From contig JAPPNA010000033.1 in the NCBI GenBank assembly GCA_028873925.1, forward strand, positions 1 to 45,976: a stretch of 45,976 nt of DNA, read 5' to 3'. This DNA comes from Bacteroidota bacterium (lineage in GTDB: Bacteria; Bacteroidota; Rhodothermia; Rhodothermales; Bin80). The notes under the pieces were generated by a model that saw only the letters and a list, made by a program, of their open reading frames with translations, did no database searches and was not told the origin of the DNA. A program made the translations under genes and the position numbers. Positions 18,737 to 27,554 of this stretch are shown piece after piece; position 1 is the stretch's first letter; every line of letters starts with the position of its first letter.

Positions 18737-20184
18737 GGGGTGTGCAAGCCAGTCCGGGTGGGGAACCACTCCTGCATATTGTAAAGGGTCATCGCAATAT
18801 AGGCAAATGCAAAAACAGCTTGGAAGGCCATGGACAGCCAAATATACTCCAATCCCATCGCTACAAGGCCGGCCAGGCAATATATGGCCAGCAGTCCTTC
18901 CAGTGCGGCCCTAAGCGGAGCGCGCTGGCTGTCGTACGGGGACCTGCCGTGTTGCGCCGCCTTAGGTGTGCGCTCAAAGGGTGTGACACGGCGGCGTAGG
19001 GCTTGCCATAACGCCTTAGAATTGCTGATGGCCAGTGCCATGGATCCGGCCATGAATACGGGAAAACCCCAGATTCGACGGTGCCAGTCCGGATACAGAG
19101 CACGCTGCGCAAACAGTTGGGCCAGAAAAAAACCCAATAACCCACACAGTCCCAAGCTCAGTATGGCAAAGTAGACCGGGCCCGGGCCGCTGCCGCGCGC
19201 CTCCAGCAACGATAGGGGGGCGTGCAGAAGCGCTACTACTACCAGCGCCGGATATACGATATGGGAGGTAAGGTGCAGCGTGCCTTCGATCTTTACCCCC
19301 GGCAAGGACTTGGAGCGCCACAGCGCAGTGAGGAGTTTGCGTGCGGCTTCGGCAGTCCCTTTGGTCCACCGGAACTGCTGCGCGCGCAGCGCGGACAGCG
19401 TAGCTGGCAATTCCGCGGGCGCTTCCACATTGGACATAAACAGGAACCGCCAGCCCTTCAGCTGCGCACGGTAGCTCAGATCCACATCCTCTGCAAGAGT
19501 GTCGCTGTGCCAGCCGCCAGCCTCGTGAATGCAACGCGTTCGCCAAACGCCCGCTGTACCGTTAAAATTGACAAAATATCCCGCGGCCTGACGTGCCGCC
19601 TGTTCCAGCGCGAAATGCGCATCCAAAGCCCAGGCCTGCAAACGCGTCAGCATGGATAGCCCTGCATTGAGATGGCCCCAGCGGGCCTGCACCATGCCAA
19701 CCCCCGGCTCTTCAAACTTGGGCACCAACCGACGGAGGAAATCCGAATTCGGTACAAAGTCCGCGTCAAAAATCGCTATCAGCGAGCCGCGGGCCCGGGC
19801 GAGGCCGTTCTGGAGTGCACCCGCCTTGTAGCCGGTTCGGTGGGCCCGCCGAATGTGAACTATGTCCACCCCACGCGCCTTCCAGTGGAGGACCGCATCA
19901 GCTACCACATCCGCGGTCTGATCATTAGAGTCATCCAACACCTGGATGTCCAGATTAGGGTAGTCCAATGCTGCACAGGCATCAATAACGCGTCGGGCAA
20001 CCAGAGCTTCATTGAACAGCGGGATCTGCACCGTTACCCATGGTAACTCCTTATCCGGAATCGGGCAGGTACGATTACGATCCTTAAGCGAGTCATGCCG
20101 GGCCCGCTGCAGCGAAAGCCACAACAGATTGATCCCGTACAGAACCAGCACCGACATGGCCGCGGCGTAAAGGACTGCAACCAT
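18733..20184 (-). CDS. Membrane glycosyltransferase family 2 (cellulose-synthase/glucosylceramide-synthase type)
   Basis: The 483-residue protein starts at ATG 20184 (an in-frame TTG at 20202 is possible). An N-terminal transmembrane helix (about 3-25) precedes a GT-A domain: VTVQIPLFNEALVARRVID, the first aspartates at LDDSND (Asp84/85), the DAD metal site (140-142), the catalytic-base region TLAEDVDLSYRA (Glu232/Asp233) and QQFRW (269-273), the QxxRW motif of processive enzymes. Four to five C-terminal helices follow. It should transfer a sugar from a nucleotide donor at the inner membrane; the acceptor cannot be told. The context (lptE, anmK) suggests an envelope glycan or glycolipid. Confidence 0.9.
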   Translation of the reverse strand: MVAVLYAAAMSVLVLYGINLLWLSLQRARHDSLKDRNRTCPIPDKELPWVTVQIPLFNEALVARRVIDACAALDYPNLDIQVLDDSNDQTADVVADAVLHWKARGVDIVHIRRAHRTGYKAGALQNGLARARGSLIAIFDADFVPNSDFLRRLVPKFEEPGVGMVQARWGHLNAGLSMLTRLQAWALDAHFALEQAARQAAGYFVNFNGTAGVWRTRCIHEAGGWHSDTLAEDVDLSYRAQLKGWRFLFMSNVEAPAELPATLSALRAQQFRWTKGTAEAARKLLTALWRSKSLPGVKIEGTLHLTSHIVYPALVVVALLHAPLSLLEARGSGPGPVYFAILSLGLCGLLGFFLAQLFAQRALYPDWHRRIWGFPVFMAGSMALAISNSKALWQALRRRVTPFERTPKAAQHGRSPYDSQRAPLRAALEGLLAIYCLAGLVAMGLEYIWLSMAFQAVFAFAYIAMTLYNMQEWFPTRTGLHTP

Positions 20185-20195
20185 GCCCGCCGCGC

Positions 20196-20702
20196 CTACC
20201 AATTGGACGTAGCTGCGGTAAACAGATCATCGGCAACATTACCGAGCGCATTCAATGCCGCGGACTCCTCAGCTTCCAGCCCGCCCTCAAGCGGGTCGTA
20301 GTCGTCAAAATTGCTGAATGTCCGCTCCAGCATATCGTCATCCACGCGGTTATGATATTGCGCAGCGACCGAAAGCGTGATCCGATTGAACTGTGCGCGC
20401 TCCTGGCCAGTCACGGAGCTGGGTGCGTTGTTGTACTGGGTGATCTGGGCGGTCAGCACAATGTCGGCCTCATCTTCGTCCTCCACCAGGGCAAGTCGCG
20501 TCTGTCGCACAAACCGGTCAACCAGCATTTCGGTGAGAGACTCGTCCAAAACAGTTATTGGACTCAGGCTGCGGTCCTCAGCCAGCGGGATGGCAATGGT
20601 GGTCAAATGGGCCGGGATGCTGGCCCCACTGAAGCTGTAGTAGCCGCATCCTGCGAGCAGTACAAGCAGCATGACGATGGCAGAATCAGCTTTTGTCCAC
20701 AT
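20196..20702 (-). CDS. lptE: LptE-like LPS-assembly lipoprotein
   Basis: The 168-residue product has a lipoprotein signal with lipobox LLAGC (Cys about 19). GYYSFSGASIPAHLTTIAIP then marks the start of the LptE fold, followed by SLTEMLVDRFVRQTRLALVEDEDEADIVL and QITQYNNAPSS. LptE plugs the LptD barrel in the outer membrane and helps place lipopolysaccharide at the surface. The start is ATG at 20702, inside the 3' end of the sigma-54 activator gene (17-base overlap). The miaB / sigma-54 activator / lptE order is a familiar arrangement in Bacteroidota. Sequence conservation in LptE is low, so the call relies on fold pattern plus context. Confidence 0.82.
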   Translation of the reverse strand: MWTKADSAIVMLLVLLAGCGYYSFSGASIPAHLTTIAIPLAEDRSLSPITVLDESLTEMLVDRFVRQTRLALVEDEDEADIVLTAQITQYNNAPSSVTGQERAQFNRITLSVAAQYHNRVDDDMLERTFSNFDDYDPLEGGLEAEESAALNALGNVADDLFTAATSNW

Positions 20703-21933
20703 CAATGTCGCTCAGTTTGCGATACAGGGTTCGCGGACTGATCCCCAGAACCGCCGCGGTAGCTCTACGGTTGCCCCCGTGCTTGCGCAGCGCACGCAGG
20801 ATAAGTTTGCGTTCGGCCGCTTCCAACGTCGGCAATTCCTCCTCATCGTCAGGCGCACTACCGGTGCGTGGTACCACCTCAACCGAAACCTGAGGCACGG
20901 GGGTCTCCTGGTTGTCATCACTTCCCTTGCCCAGGTAGGCCACGGGTGTTTCGTCTTTGTAACTGATTGAAGGGTAGGACAGATCGGCTCGTTCGCGGCG
21001 ATGGGCAAGCTCATGCACTTCGCGGCGAAGATCCCGCAGTCCGAGCCGGATATCCAGCAATGCACCGTAAATCAGCGCCAATTCCTGGGACGAGTCGGTC
21101 GGACCTTTTGCGGGCACTTTCATCAGGGCCGTTGAGGCGGAGCTGCCGGAAGTCACCCCGCGCATGAAGGGGCGAACCGCGTCGGCATCCACGGTTTTGC
21201 CCCGGTGCAGCACGACCACCTGTTCCGCCACATTGCGCAGCTCCCGTACATTGCCAGGCCAATTGTAGGACAGCATCAGCCGTTGGGCCTCTGGAGAAAG
21301 CTGACGCTTGGGCGAATTGTACTTCTGGGCAAGCGTGTACAGGAAGCTGTCCAGAATGGGCAGTATATCCTCTTGGCGTTCTCTTAGCGGGGGAATACGG
21401 ATAAGCACGGTGCTCAGCCGGTAATACAGGTCTTCCCTAAAGCGTCTCGCCGCCACTTCCTGACCGAGATTCTTGTTGGTGGCGGCTATGACGCGCGTAT
21501 CAGTTCGCTGCAGTTTGCTGGAACCCACCCGATTGAACATGCCACTTTCCAGCACGCGCAGCAGCCTGACCTGGGCGGCGGCAGGCATTTCTCCGATTTC
21601 ATCAAGAAATACGCTGCCACCATCTGCTTCTTCAAACAGCCCGGTTCTGCGCTCGGTAGCCCCGGTGTACGCCCCTTTTTCCGCGCCGAAGAGTTCAGAT
21701 TCAATAAGCCCTTCCGGGATGGCCCCGGTATTGATGATCTTGATCGGACGGTGCCGGCGCATACTGATGCCGTGAATGGCGTGTGCCACCAGCTCTTTGC
21801 CGGTTCCGCTTTCGCCTTCAATCAGGACGGTGATATCCGTTCGGGCCACCTGCCTGAGCCGGTCAATCACATGGTGAATGCCGGGTGAGCTGCCAAGAAT
21901 CCCGAAACGCTCCTGTACAGCCTGTCGGTCCAT
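20686..21933 (-). CDS. Sigma-54-dependent AAA+ transcriptional activator with Fis-type HTH
   Basis: The 415-residue protein begins directly with the AAA+ domain. Walker A is GESGTGKE (40-47), followed by the sigma-54 contact loop ELFGAEKGAYTGA, where the usual GAFTGA reads GAYTGA (87-92). Walker B is GGSVFLDEIGEM, then FREDLYYRLSTVLIRIPPLRER and YNWPGNVREL. After an acidic linker (about residues 275-370) the C-terminus carries the Fis-type helix-turn-helix NRRATAAVLGISPRTLYRKL. There is no receiver, GAF or PAS sensor, so control must come from expression or a partner. The target genes are unknown. It sits nine bases downstream of miaB and overlaps lptE. Confidence 0.93.
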   Translation of the reverse strand: MDRQAVQERFGILGSSPGIHHVIDRLRQVARTDITVLIEGESGTGKELVAHAIHGISMRRHRPIKIINTGAIPEGLIESELFGAEKGAYTGATERRTGLFEEADGGSVFLDEIGEMPAAAQVRLLRVLESGMFNRVGSSKLQRTDTRVIAATNKNLGQEVAARRFREDLYYRLSTVLIRIPPLRERQEDILPILDSFLYTLAQKYNSPKRQLSPEAQRLMLSYNWPGNVRELRNVAEQVVVLHRGKTVDADAVRPFMRGVTSGSSASTALMKVPAKGPTDSSQELALIYGALLDIRLGLRDLRREVHELAHRRERADLSYPSISYKDETPVAYLGKGSDDNQETPVPQVSVEVVPRTGSAPDDEEELPTLEAAERKLILRALRKHGGNRRATAAVLGISPRTLYRKLSDIDVDKS

Positions 21934-21942
21934 GGCGGGCGG

Positions 21943-23334
21943 CTAGATGGCTTGGACGGGTACCCCAAGGAGGGTGGCAGAAGTGCATCCGGTCACGCGT
22001 ACCCGGACATACTGGCCGGGAACATAGTGATGCCGGTCAAAAATGACCATCTTGTTGGTATCGGTCCGCCCGCAGAGCTGCCGGTCACTCCGCCTGCTGT
22101 TGCCCTCCACCAGTACCGTATGAATCCGGCCGATTTCCTGCTGATTGTTTTCGAGCGAGATGCTGTTCTGCAATTCAATGATTTCGGTCAGCCTGTGCTT
22201 CTTGACCGCTTCCGGCACATCGTCGCGCATCTTGCGGGCCGCATATGTATCGGGTCGTTCCGAATACATGAACGTGAAGGCGTAGTCATACCGAATCTCC
22301 CGCATCAGATCAAGCGTGTCCTGGTGCTCGGCTTCGGTTTCCCCGCAGAAGCCCGCAATAATGTCTGTTGAAAACGATACGCCCGGACAGATCTCACGCG
22401 CACGCGCTATGAGCGCACGGTAGTGCTCGGCGGTGTAGCCGCGTCGCATGCGTTCCAGCACCTCACTGTTACCGTGCTGGACCGGCAGGTGGATATAATT
22501 GCATACGTTTGGGCATTCCCGGTGGACTTCCAGCAGCTCCCGGGAGCAGTCCTTTGGGTGGCTGGTCGAATAGCGGACCCGCATAGCCGGAACCGTGAGG
22601 CTGATCCTGTTAAGCAGGTCGGGAAAGCTGCATGTTCCATGCCGGTAGGAATTCACGTTCTGCCCCAGCAGGGTTACCTCGCGGTATCCGTCCTCAAACA
22701 GTGCCTGACATTCGTCCACAATCGTGTCGGCCTCACGGCTTCGCTCGCGCCCTCGGGTAAAGGGAACCACGCAGAATGCACACATATTGTCGCATCCACG
22801 CATGATGGACACAAACGCACTGACCCCGTTGGACCCGTATCGGACCGGGGCAATGTCGGCATACGTTTCCTCGCGCGACAACTGAATGTTCACCGCGCTT
22901 TGCCCGGTTTCCGCAGATTCATCCAGCAGTCTGGGCAGATCCCGATAGGCATCCGGGCCAGCTACCACATCCACCAGGCGCTCCTGCTCCAGCAGCTTGT
23001 AGCGCAGGCGCTCGGCCATACAGCCTAATACCCCGATCTTGAGATGCCGGTCACGCTTGCGTTTGCGCGCCCGGAAATGCCCCAGACGCCGGCGCACGCG
23101 CTGCTCAGCGTTTTCGCGAATCGCGCACGTATTGAGCAGCACCACATCCGCCTGTTCAGGGTCGCGGGTCAGGCCATAGCCCGCCTTTTGCAGCACAGAT
23201 GCGACGATTTCCGAGTCAGAGACATTCATCTGGCACCCGTAGGTCTCCAAGTATACGCGCTGATGGCCCGAAGCCTCTTGGCGCGTGACGCGGGCGGCAT
23301 CAATGTCTTCCAGAACGGGGATCGTAGATTGCAC
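21943..23334 (-). CDS. miaB: tRNA-2-methylthio-N6-dimethylallyladenosine synthase
   Basis: MiaB (463 residues, GTG start at 23334) is a radical-SAM methylthiotransferase that adds the 2-methylthio group to i6A37 of tRNAs reading U-starting codons. Visible features are the N-terminal UPF0004 domain with three cluster cysteines ([41 protein letters not shown]), the radical-SAM CxxxCxxC in [19 protein letters not shown], and the C-terminal TRAM domain ([21 protein letters not shown] spread over the last 70 residues). Length and order are standard. It heads the long minus-strand block, 118 bases from the divergent secreted-protein gene at 23453, so the operon promoter should lie in that gap. Confidence 0.96.
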   Translation of the reverse strand: MQSTIPVLEDIDAARVTRQEASGHQRVYLETYGCQMNVSDSEIVASVLQKAGYGLTRDPEQADVVLLNTCAIRENAEQRVRRRLGHFRARKRKRDRHLKIGVLGCMAERLRYKLLEQERLVDVVAGPDAYRDLPRLLDESAETGQSAVNIQLSREETYADIAPVRYGSNGVSAFVSIMRGCDNMCAFCVVPFTRGRERSREADTIVDECQALFEDGYREVTLLGQNVNSYRHGTCSFPDLLNRISLTVPAMRVRYSTSHPKDCSRELLEVHRECPNVCNYIHLPVQHGNSEVLERMRRGYTAEHYRALIARAREICPGVSFSTDIIAGFCGETEAEHQDTLDLMREIRYDYAFTFMYSERPDTYAARKMRDDVPEAVKKHRLTEIIELQNSISLENNQQEIGRIHTVLVEGNSRRSDRQLCGRTDTNKMVIFDRHHYVPGQYVRVRVTGCTSATLLGVPVQAI

Positions 23335-23452
23335 GGATTCAGCAGTTTTGAACCCGTAAAAACGACTAATGCCCGCTGCTTGTTCAACACCAGCAATTCA
23401 GTACACAATTGACTAATTTGAGTGCGAGACACATTCACTTATTCCGCCTCAG

Positions 23453-24127
23453 ATGAAACGCTTACTTGCCGTGCTGATGCTTCTGGTTGTGCCGACGCTT
23501 ACGTTCGCGCAGCCCGACCCCAATGAACCGGAGGGAGACGACCTGACCACGCCGCCTTCGTGGAAAGTCCGTCTGGATCGCCCGAATCCTGAGGCCACCA
23601 TCGGTTCAGCGCAGGGCGAGGTGGACATCTGGTTCGTGAACATGACACCCGGCTGGCACATTACCACCGGTCCGGCGGCGATATTCTATCACCCGGAAAG
23701 CACCGCCAGCGGCAATTTCCGGTTGGAGGCGACCATTCACCTGTTTGATCCGGGAGAGCGCCGCGAGGCCTATGGGGTGTTTATGGGCGGCACGGATCTG
23801 GAGGGCGAGAACATCTCATACGATTATTTCCTGCTCCGCAATACCGGGCAGTATTTGATCAAGCGCCGCACCGGCGAAGAAACCTCCCTAATTCAGGACT
23901 GGAGTGATGCGGAATCCGTGGCGAATTTTGGACCGGATACGGAGGGCTCCGTGGAAAACCACCTCTCCGTCGCGGTCATGGCGGAAGAGGTTGTTTTCAG
24001 CGTCAATGGCGTGGAGGTGGCCCGGGCACCGCGCGCAGAGGTACACACCGAGGGTATGGCCGGTCTGCGGATCAATCATGCACTCAATGTGCATGTGTCC
24101 GATTTTTCGGTCACGCCGCTGGAATAA
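23453..24127 (+). CDS. Secreted protein with a LamG/DUF1080-like beta-sandwich pattern
   Basis: The 224-residue product has a signal peptide (MKRLLAVLMLLVVPTLTFAQ). The rest is beta-rich and shows the pattern of a concanavalin-like jelly roll: GWHITTGPAAIFYHPESTAS, a NFRLEATIHLFDPGERREAYG strand pair, GVFMGGTDLEGENISYDYFLLRN, FSVNGVEVARAP and the closing AGLRINHALNVHVSDFSV. Domains like this often bind glycans or accompany hydrolases, but no catalytic residues are evident and the family is not certain. It is alone on the plus strand between miaB (divergent) and ribE (convergent), and its last 17 bases overlap the ribE 3' end. Confidence 0.65.
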   Translation: MKRLLAVLMLLVVPTLTFAQPDPNEPEGDDLTTPPSWKVRLDRPNPEATIGSAQGEVDIWFVNMTPGWHITTGPAAIFYHPESTASGNFRLEATIHLFDPGERREAYGVFMGGTDLEGENISYDYFLLRNTGQYLIKRRTGEETSLIQDWSDAESVANFGPDTEGSVENHLSVAVMAEEVVFSVNGVEVARAPRAEVHTEGMAGLRINHALNVHVSDFSVTPLE

Positions 24128-24707
24128 GCCGCAGTTGTCGGGCCGCATACTTGCCCAGTACGTCGAATTCGATGTTGCATGTTGTGCCGGGTTGCCAAGT
24201 CCGCACATTGGTGTTTTCGTAGGTATGCGGCACGATCGCCACAGTCAGCTGCTGTTGCTGCTGCCGGGCAATGGTCAGGCTGATGCCATCAACGGCCACC
24301 GAGCCGGTCTCTATCACCAATCCGGACGAGCTATCCGGGTATTCCAGCGTGTACCATCGATCTGATTCCCTGGCGGATACATCAACAACGGGACACGCAG
24401 CGTCCACATGCCCCTGGACCAGGTGACCATCCAATCGTGCGCCGAGTTGAAGGGCTCGTTCCAGGTTGACCGGCGCACCGCGCCGCAGCAGTCCAAGGTT
24501 GGTTTTGCGTAGGGTCTCGGCAATGGCGATCACCTCAAAGTGCATGTCTGTGGTGTGGACTACCGTCTGGCATACGCCGTTAACCGAGATGCTTTGGCCT
24601 TGGGCCAATTCTGAGGCCAGCCGGGTCTGAACACGCAGCCGCAGGCCTTTTTCGCAGGGTGTTGAGTCCAGCACATGGCCGACATCCTCAATGATTCCGG
24701 TGAACAT
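24111..24707 (-). CDS. ribE: Riboflavin synthase, alpha subunit
   Basis: The 198-residue enzyme dismutates two 6,7-dimethyl-8-ribityllumazines to riboflavin and a pyrimidinedione in the cytosol. It starts with the invariant MFTGIIEDVG and shows the two lumazine-binding repeats: SISVNGVCQTVV (first barrel), then LGARLDGHLVQGHVDAAC, VAVDGISLTIAR (second barrel) and VPHTYENTNVRTWQPGTTCNIEFDVLGKYAAR split over the C-terminus. The length is normal. The ATG at 24707 lies 20 bases inside the ribD end, so the two are coupled. No FMN riboswitch is visible. Confidence 0.96.
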   Translation of the reverse strand: MFTGIIEDVGHVLDSTPCEKGLRLRVQTRLASELAQGQSISVNGVCQTVVHTTDMHFEVIAIAETLRKTNLGLLRRGAPVNLERALQLGARLDGHLVQGHVDAACPVVDVSARESDRWYTLEYPDSSSGLVIETGSVAVDGISLTIARQQQQQLTVAIVPHTYENTNVRTWQPGTTCNIEFDVLGKYAARQLRLIPAA

Positions 24708-25842
24708 ACCAGTTTTCGGGTTGGTGGCGGTAGCCCCGAAACAGCATGTCGGGTTCCATGACCTCCCAGGAGTGTTCCTTAAATTTGTGCTTATCCACCA
24801 GGTTCTTCACCCCGACATCGTTGAAAGAGCAGATACCCTTCCCAATGATACTGGGGGCCACAAACAGGTACAGCCGATCCACAAGTTCCGCCTTGAGCAG
24901 CGCGGTAGCCAGGCCGGGACCCGCTTCCACCAGCACGGACTGCACCGGAGCGTAATCCGTCTGTTCTCCGAGCCCATGCAAAACGGCCGCAAGGTCCAGA
25001 TGTCCCTGCTGATCTGCGTCAAACCGCAGAATCCGGCCGCCTTTCGCAGATAGGTCGGAGGCGTAGGCGGGGGCGCTGTCTTTTGAGATGATTGCCGTGG
25101 TGCGGTCGGCCCAGGAATCGGTGAATACTTTAAGGTGCGGCGGCAGCTGCCCCCGGGAGTCAACCACAATGCGGCGGGGCTGGGGCCCTGATACGTGGCG
25201 TACGGTTAAGGAAGGATTATCCGCGAGGGCTGTTCCAGCTCCGGTGAGCACGGCATCGGTCTCAGCGCGCCACTGATGTACCCGGTGCCTGGCGCGCTCT
25301 CCGGTAATCCACTGGCTGTCCCCGGTACTGGTAGCCACACATCCATCCAACGATTGGGCCAGCTTCAGCGTCACAAGCGGGCACCCGGTTGTGACAAATC
25401 GGCCAAAGGCCTCATTAAACCGCCAGCATTGCGGACCGAGGATGCCTCCGGTCACTTTTACACCCGCCGAGGTTAGCTGTGCGGCCCCGCCCGCGGCGCG
25501 GGGATTGGGGTCGGACATTCCATAGATGACGCGCGGGATTCCGTGCTTGAGGATTGTCTCCGTACACGGAGGCGTACGTCCGTAATGACTGCATGGCTCA
25601 AGGTTCACGTATAGTGTGGCATCCCGCAGCTTTGCGGCGGGATGCCTGTCGATTGCATCCGTAATGGCGGCTACCTCTGCATGGGCTTCACCATATGCCG
25701 CGTGCCAGCCTTCACCCAGCAGCTGGTCCGCCGGATCAACCAGGACCGCGCCCACTCTGGGATTGGGGCTCGTGCGGCTCTGACCCTTAGCAGCCAGCGT
25801 GAGGCAACGAGCCATCCAGTATTCAGCATCCGCAACGGCCAT
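24688..25842 (-). CDS. ribD: Bifunctional riboflavin deaminase/reductase
   Basis: The 384-residue enzyme carries out the second and third steps of riboflavin synthesis. The N-terminal zinc deaminase shows SPNPRVGAVLV, the HAEVAAI zinc/catalytic site near residue 54 and EPCSHYGRTPPC with two zinc cysteines. The C-terminal reductase shows VTLKLAQSLDGCVAT, QWITGERARHRVHQWRAETDAVL and LVEAGPGLATALLKAELVDRL. I chose ATG at 25842 because it falls just before the AEYWMARCLTLAAKG helix where the family begins; the frame is open to 25938. It is divergent from the acyltransferase gene (62 bases) and overlaps ribE by 20 bases. Confidence 0.95.
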   Translation of the reverse strand: MAVADAEYWMARCLTLAAKGQSRTSPNPRVGAVLVDPADQLLGEGWHAAYGEAHAEVAAITDAIDRHPAAKLRDATLYVNLEPCSHYGRTPPCTETILKHGIPRVIYGMSDPNPRAAGGAAQLTSAGVKVTGGILGPQCWRFNEAFGRFVTTGCPLVTLKLAQSLDGCVATSTGDSQWITGERARHRVHQWRAETDAVLTGAGTALADNPSLTVRHVSGPQPRRIVVDSRGQLPPHLKVFTDSWADRTTAIISKDSAPAYASDLSAKGGRILRFDADQQGHLDLAAVLHGLGEQTDYAPVQSVLVEAGPGLATALLKAELVDRLYLFVAPSIIGKGICSFNDVGVKNLVDKHKFKEHSWEVMEPDMLFRGYRHQPENWYVHRNH

Positions 25843-25904
25843 ACTCCGCAGTTGGAAAACCCTGATGAAACGCCCCGGTATTCTGCGGCGTTTCTTGGTG
25901 TTCC

Positions 25905-26681
25905 ATGCAGACCCTGCTCCCAAAATTCGAATCCGCACTGACCTGGGCCGCTCTGATTGTGCTTATAGTCGGGTGGATTCCCATGTGCGCGGTGTATCGA
26001 ATACTGGACCGGGACCCTGCCCACTACCATTCCGGACGTTTCCTTAGAAGACTGGGCTGGTGCATGAGTCGCGTCAATCGGGCCTGGCGGATTGATGTGG
26101 ATGGTGTGATATTGGAGAATCCTCGAAATCCCTATGTGGTCGTTTGTAATCATCTGTCGCTTGCGGATATCCCCATTATCAGCGGATTGCCTTGGGAGAT
26201 GAAATGGATTGCCAAAAAAGAACTGCTACGGACACCGCTCATTGGATCGCTCATGCGGTTGGCCGGGGATATTCCGGTGGACCGGTCCAGTCGGTTCAGC
26301 CGCATGAAAACACTGGTCAGAGCGCGTGATTACATCAGGAACCGGTGCTCGGTCATGTTCTTCCCGGAGGGCACGCGCTCGCCGGATGGGAAACTGTATG
26401 AGTTTCAGACCGGAGCCTTCAGCCTCGCTATCAAAGCACAAGTGCCGGTGCTCCCGCTGGTAATTGACGGATCGCAGCATACACTTCCCCCCAGCGGCTG
26501 GCAGTTCGGACGCGCCCATGTGCGCCTGAGGGTCCTGTCGCCGGTAGACACCGCCGGACTGAAACCGGAAGATACCGCAGCGTTGAGCCATCGGATCCGT
26601 CAGTTGATGGTCGGGCAGTTGGCCAGGTGGCGGAATGTCCCTGACACCCGAGTGGACGGTTTGTTGAATGCGGAACCGTAA
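25905..26681 (+). CDS. plsC: 1-acyl-sn-glycerol-3-phosphate acyltransferase (PlsC family)
   Basis: The 258-residue membrane enzyme acylates lysophosphatidic acid to phosphatidic acid in phospholipid synthesis. An N-terminal hydrophobic segment (about 11-33) is followed by the catalytic HX4D motif in NHLSLADIP (His83, Asp88), acyl-CoA/ACP-side KKELLRTPLIGSLMR, the glycerol-phosphate-binding FPEGTRS (153-159) and VPVLPLVIDGS. Length and spacing are typical. A paralogue with a different acyl acceptor cannot be excluded. tRNA-Gln follows 27 bases after its stop on the same strand, which could place the tRNA in the same transcript. Confidence 0.92.
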   Translation: MQTLLPKFESALTWAALIVLIVGWIPMCAVYRILDRDPAHYHSGRFLRRLGWCMSRVNRAWRIDVDGVILENPRNPYVVVCNHLSLADIPIISGLPWEMKWIAKKELLRTPLIGSLMRLAGDIPVDRSSRFSRMKTLVRARDYIRNRCSVMFFPEGTRSPDGKLYEFQTGAFSLAIKAQVPVLPLVIDGSQHTLPPSGWQFGRAHVRLRVLSPVDTAGLKPEDTAALSHRIRQLMVGQLARWRNVPDTRVDGLLNAEP

Positions 26682-26708
26682 GCCGCCCCGGTGCTATAAT
26701 CCCGCTGC

Positions 26709-26781
26709 TGCCCTGTAGCTCAATTGGCAGAGCGCCTGGCTCTGGACCAGGAGGTTCCAGGTTCGAATCCTGGCGGGGCAA
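26709..26781 (+). tRNA. tRNA-Gln (anticodon CTG)
   Basis: The cloverleaf is complete: acceptor arm TGCCCTG pairs with CGGGGCA (26774-26780) and A26781 is the discriminator. The D arm is AGCTCAATTGGCAGAGC. The anticodon stem CCTGG/CCAGG holds loop CTCTGGA, with anticodon CTG at 26742-26744 (reads CAG). The T arm is CCAGGTTCGAATCCTGG. CCA is not encoded. The anticodon decides the identity. The 3' end lies five bases from the stop of the converging glycosidase gene. Confidence 0.95.
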
Positions 26782-26786
26782 CTATC

Positions 26787-27554
26787 CTACCGCTTGGGCC
26801 GGACTACCAAAAACGCGCCATATCGTTTGCCGGATTGTCGGGTCCGACCCAGAGGGGGCGCATAGAGCGTACTGATGGCTCCATCCAGATACAGGGCATT
26901 CTGCACCCCCAGGTTTTCCCGGAAGTACATCGCGAAGTCGTGGAAATTCACAGCTCCGTTGGAAATGGCCACAAAGATCCTGCCTTCCGGGGCGACACCT
27001 ATACCGCTGCGCAGGCGACAGTTGATCGAGCCCCGCATAAAGGCGGGATGGACACGGCCGTCTGATAGCAGCAGCGGGCCGGACTGAATGGCAAAAGTAG
27101 CGGAGCCTTCCTGCGTCGAGAATTGTGAGGCATCAATTATGGCTGCGCCATGGGGTGTGATATAGAAGATCCCGTTGGGTTTGAGGTAGAAATTGCCGTA
27201 CCCGTCGGCCAGGTTGATGGGATTCAGCGTGAGGCTACGCTCAATGTAGAGACCCGCCGGAGTCAGGTTCTTTTCAAAAATGCCTGCGTTAGTAATGGCA
27301 ATCACAGAATCCCCTTGTGACTCCAGGTAGGCCAGCAGGCTGCCGATCCTGGCAAACGGCTCTCCCGAAGCGGGATTGCGCCAGTAGAGCGCGATTTCAT
27401 GCCGCATCGGATCGATGGCAACCACATCATAGGGCGCGTTGGCATCCAGGACACACGGCCGGTTCTGCAGCGTTTGGCGCAGGGAGCTGCAGCCAGTCAA
27501 TAAAGCTGTTGCCGCCAATACGGCCAGCGCCGAGCGGCAGGCGTGTGTGGACAT
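26787..27554 (-). CDS. Phosphodiester glycosidase (NAGPA/DUF2233) lipoprotein
   Basis: The 255-residue product has a lipoprotein signal with lipobox LLTGC (Cys22). Then comes the DUF2233/NAGPA fold: VVAIDPMRHEIALYW, ITNAGIFEKNLTPAGLYIE, FYLKPNGIFYITPHGAAIID, FAIQSGPLLLSDGRVHP, SGIGVAPEGRIFVAIS, and the last motif NALYLDGAISTLY. Human NAGPA removes a GlcNAc cap from phosphodiesters; bacterial relatives act on phospho-linked sugars in the envelope, so the substrate is unknown. The start ATG at 27554 shares one base with the stop of the upstream methyltransferase (TGATG), so translation is coupled. Confidence 0.85.
   Translation of the reverse strand: MSTHACRSALAVLAATALLTGCSSLRQTLQNRPCVLDANAPYDVVAIDPMRHEIALYWRNPASGEPFARIGSLLAYLESQGDSVIAITNAGIFEKNLTPAGLYIERSLTLNPINLADGYGNFYLKPNGIFYITPHGAAIIDASQFSTQEGSATFAIQSGPLLLSDGRVHPAFMRGSINCRLRSGIGVAPEGRIFVAISNGAVNFHDFAMYFRENLGVQNALYLDGAISTLYAPPLGRTRQSGKRYGAFLVVRPKR

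Noticed and set aside
22423-23028. A 201-codon plus-strand frame inside miaB
   Set aside because: It lies wholly within the miaB radical-SAM region on the other strand and shows no family pattern.
25843-25904. FMN riboswitch upstream of ribD
   Set aside because: Only 62 bases separate ribD from the divergent acyltransferase gene, too few for the known element, and its conserved segments are not seen.
26709-26786. tRNA-Gln as an attachment site for an integrated element
   Set aside because: No integrase gene and no direct repeat of the tRNA 3' end was found in the flanking DNA, and the neighbours are ordinary genes.
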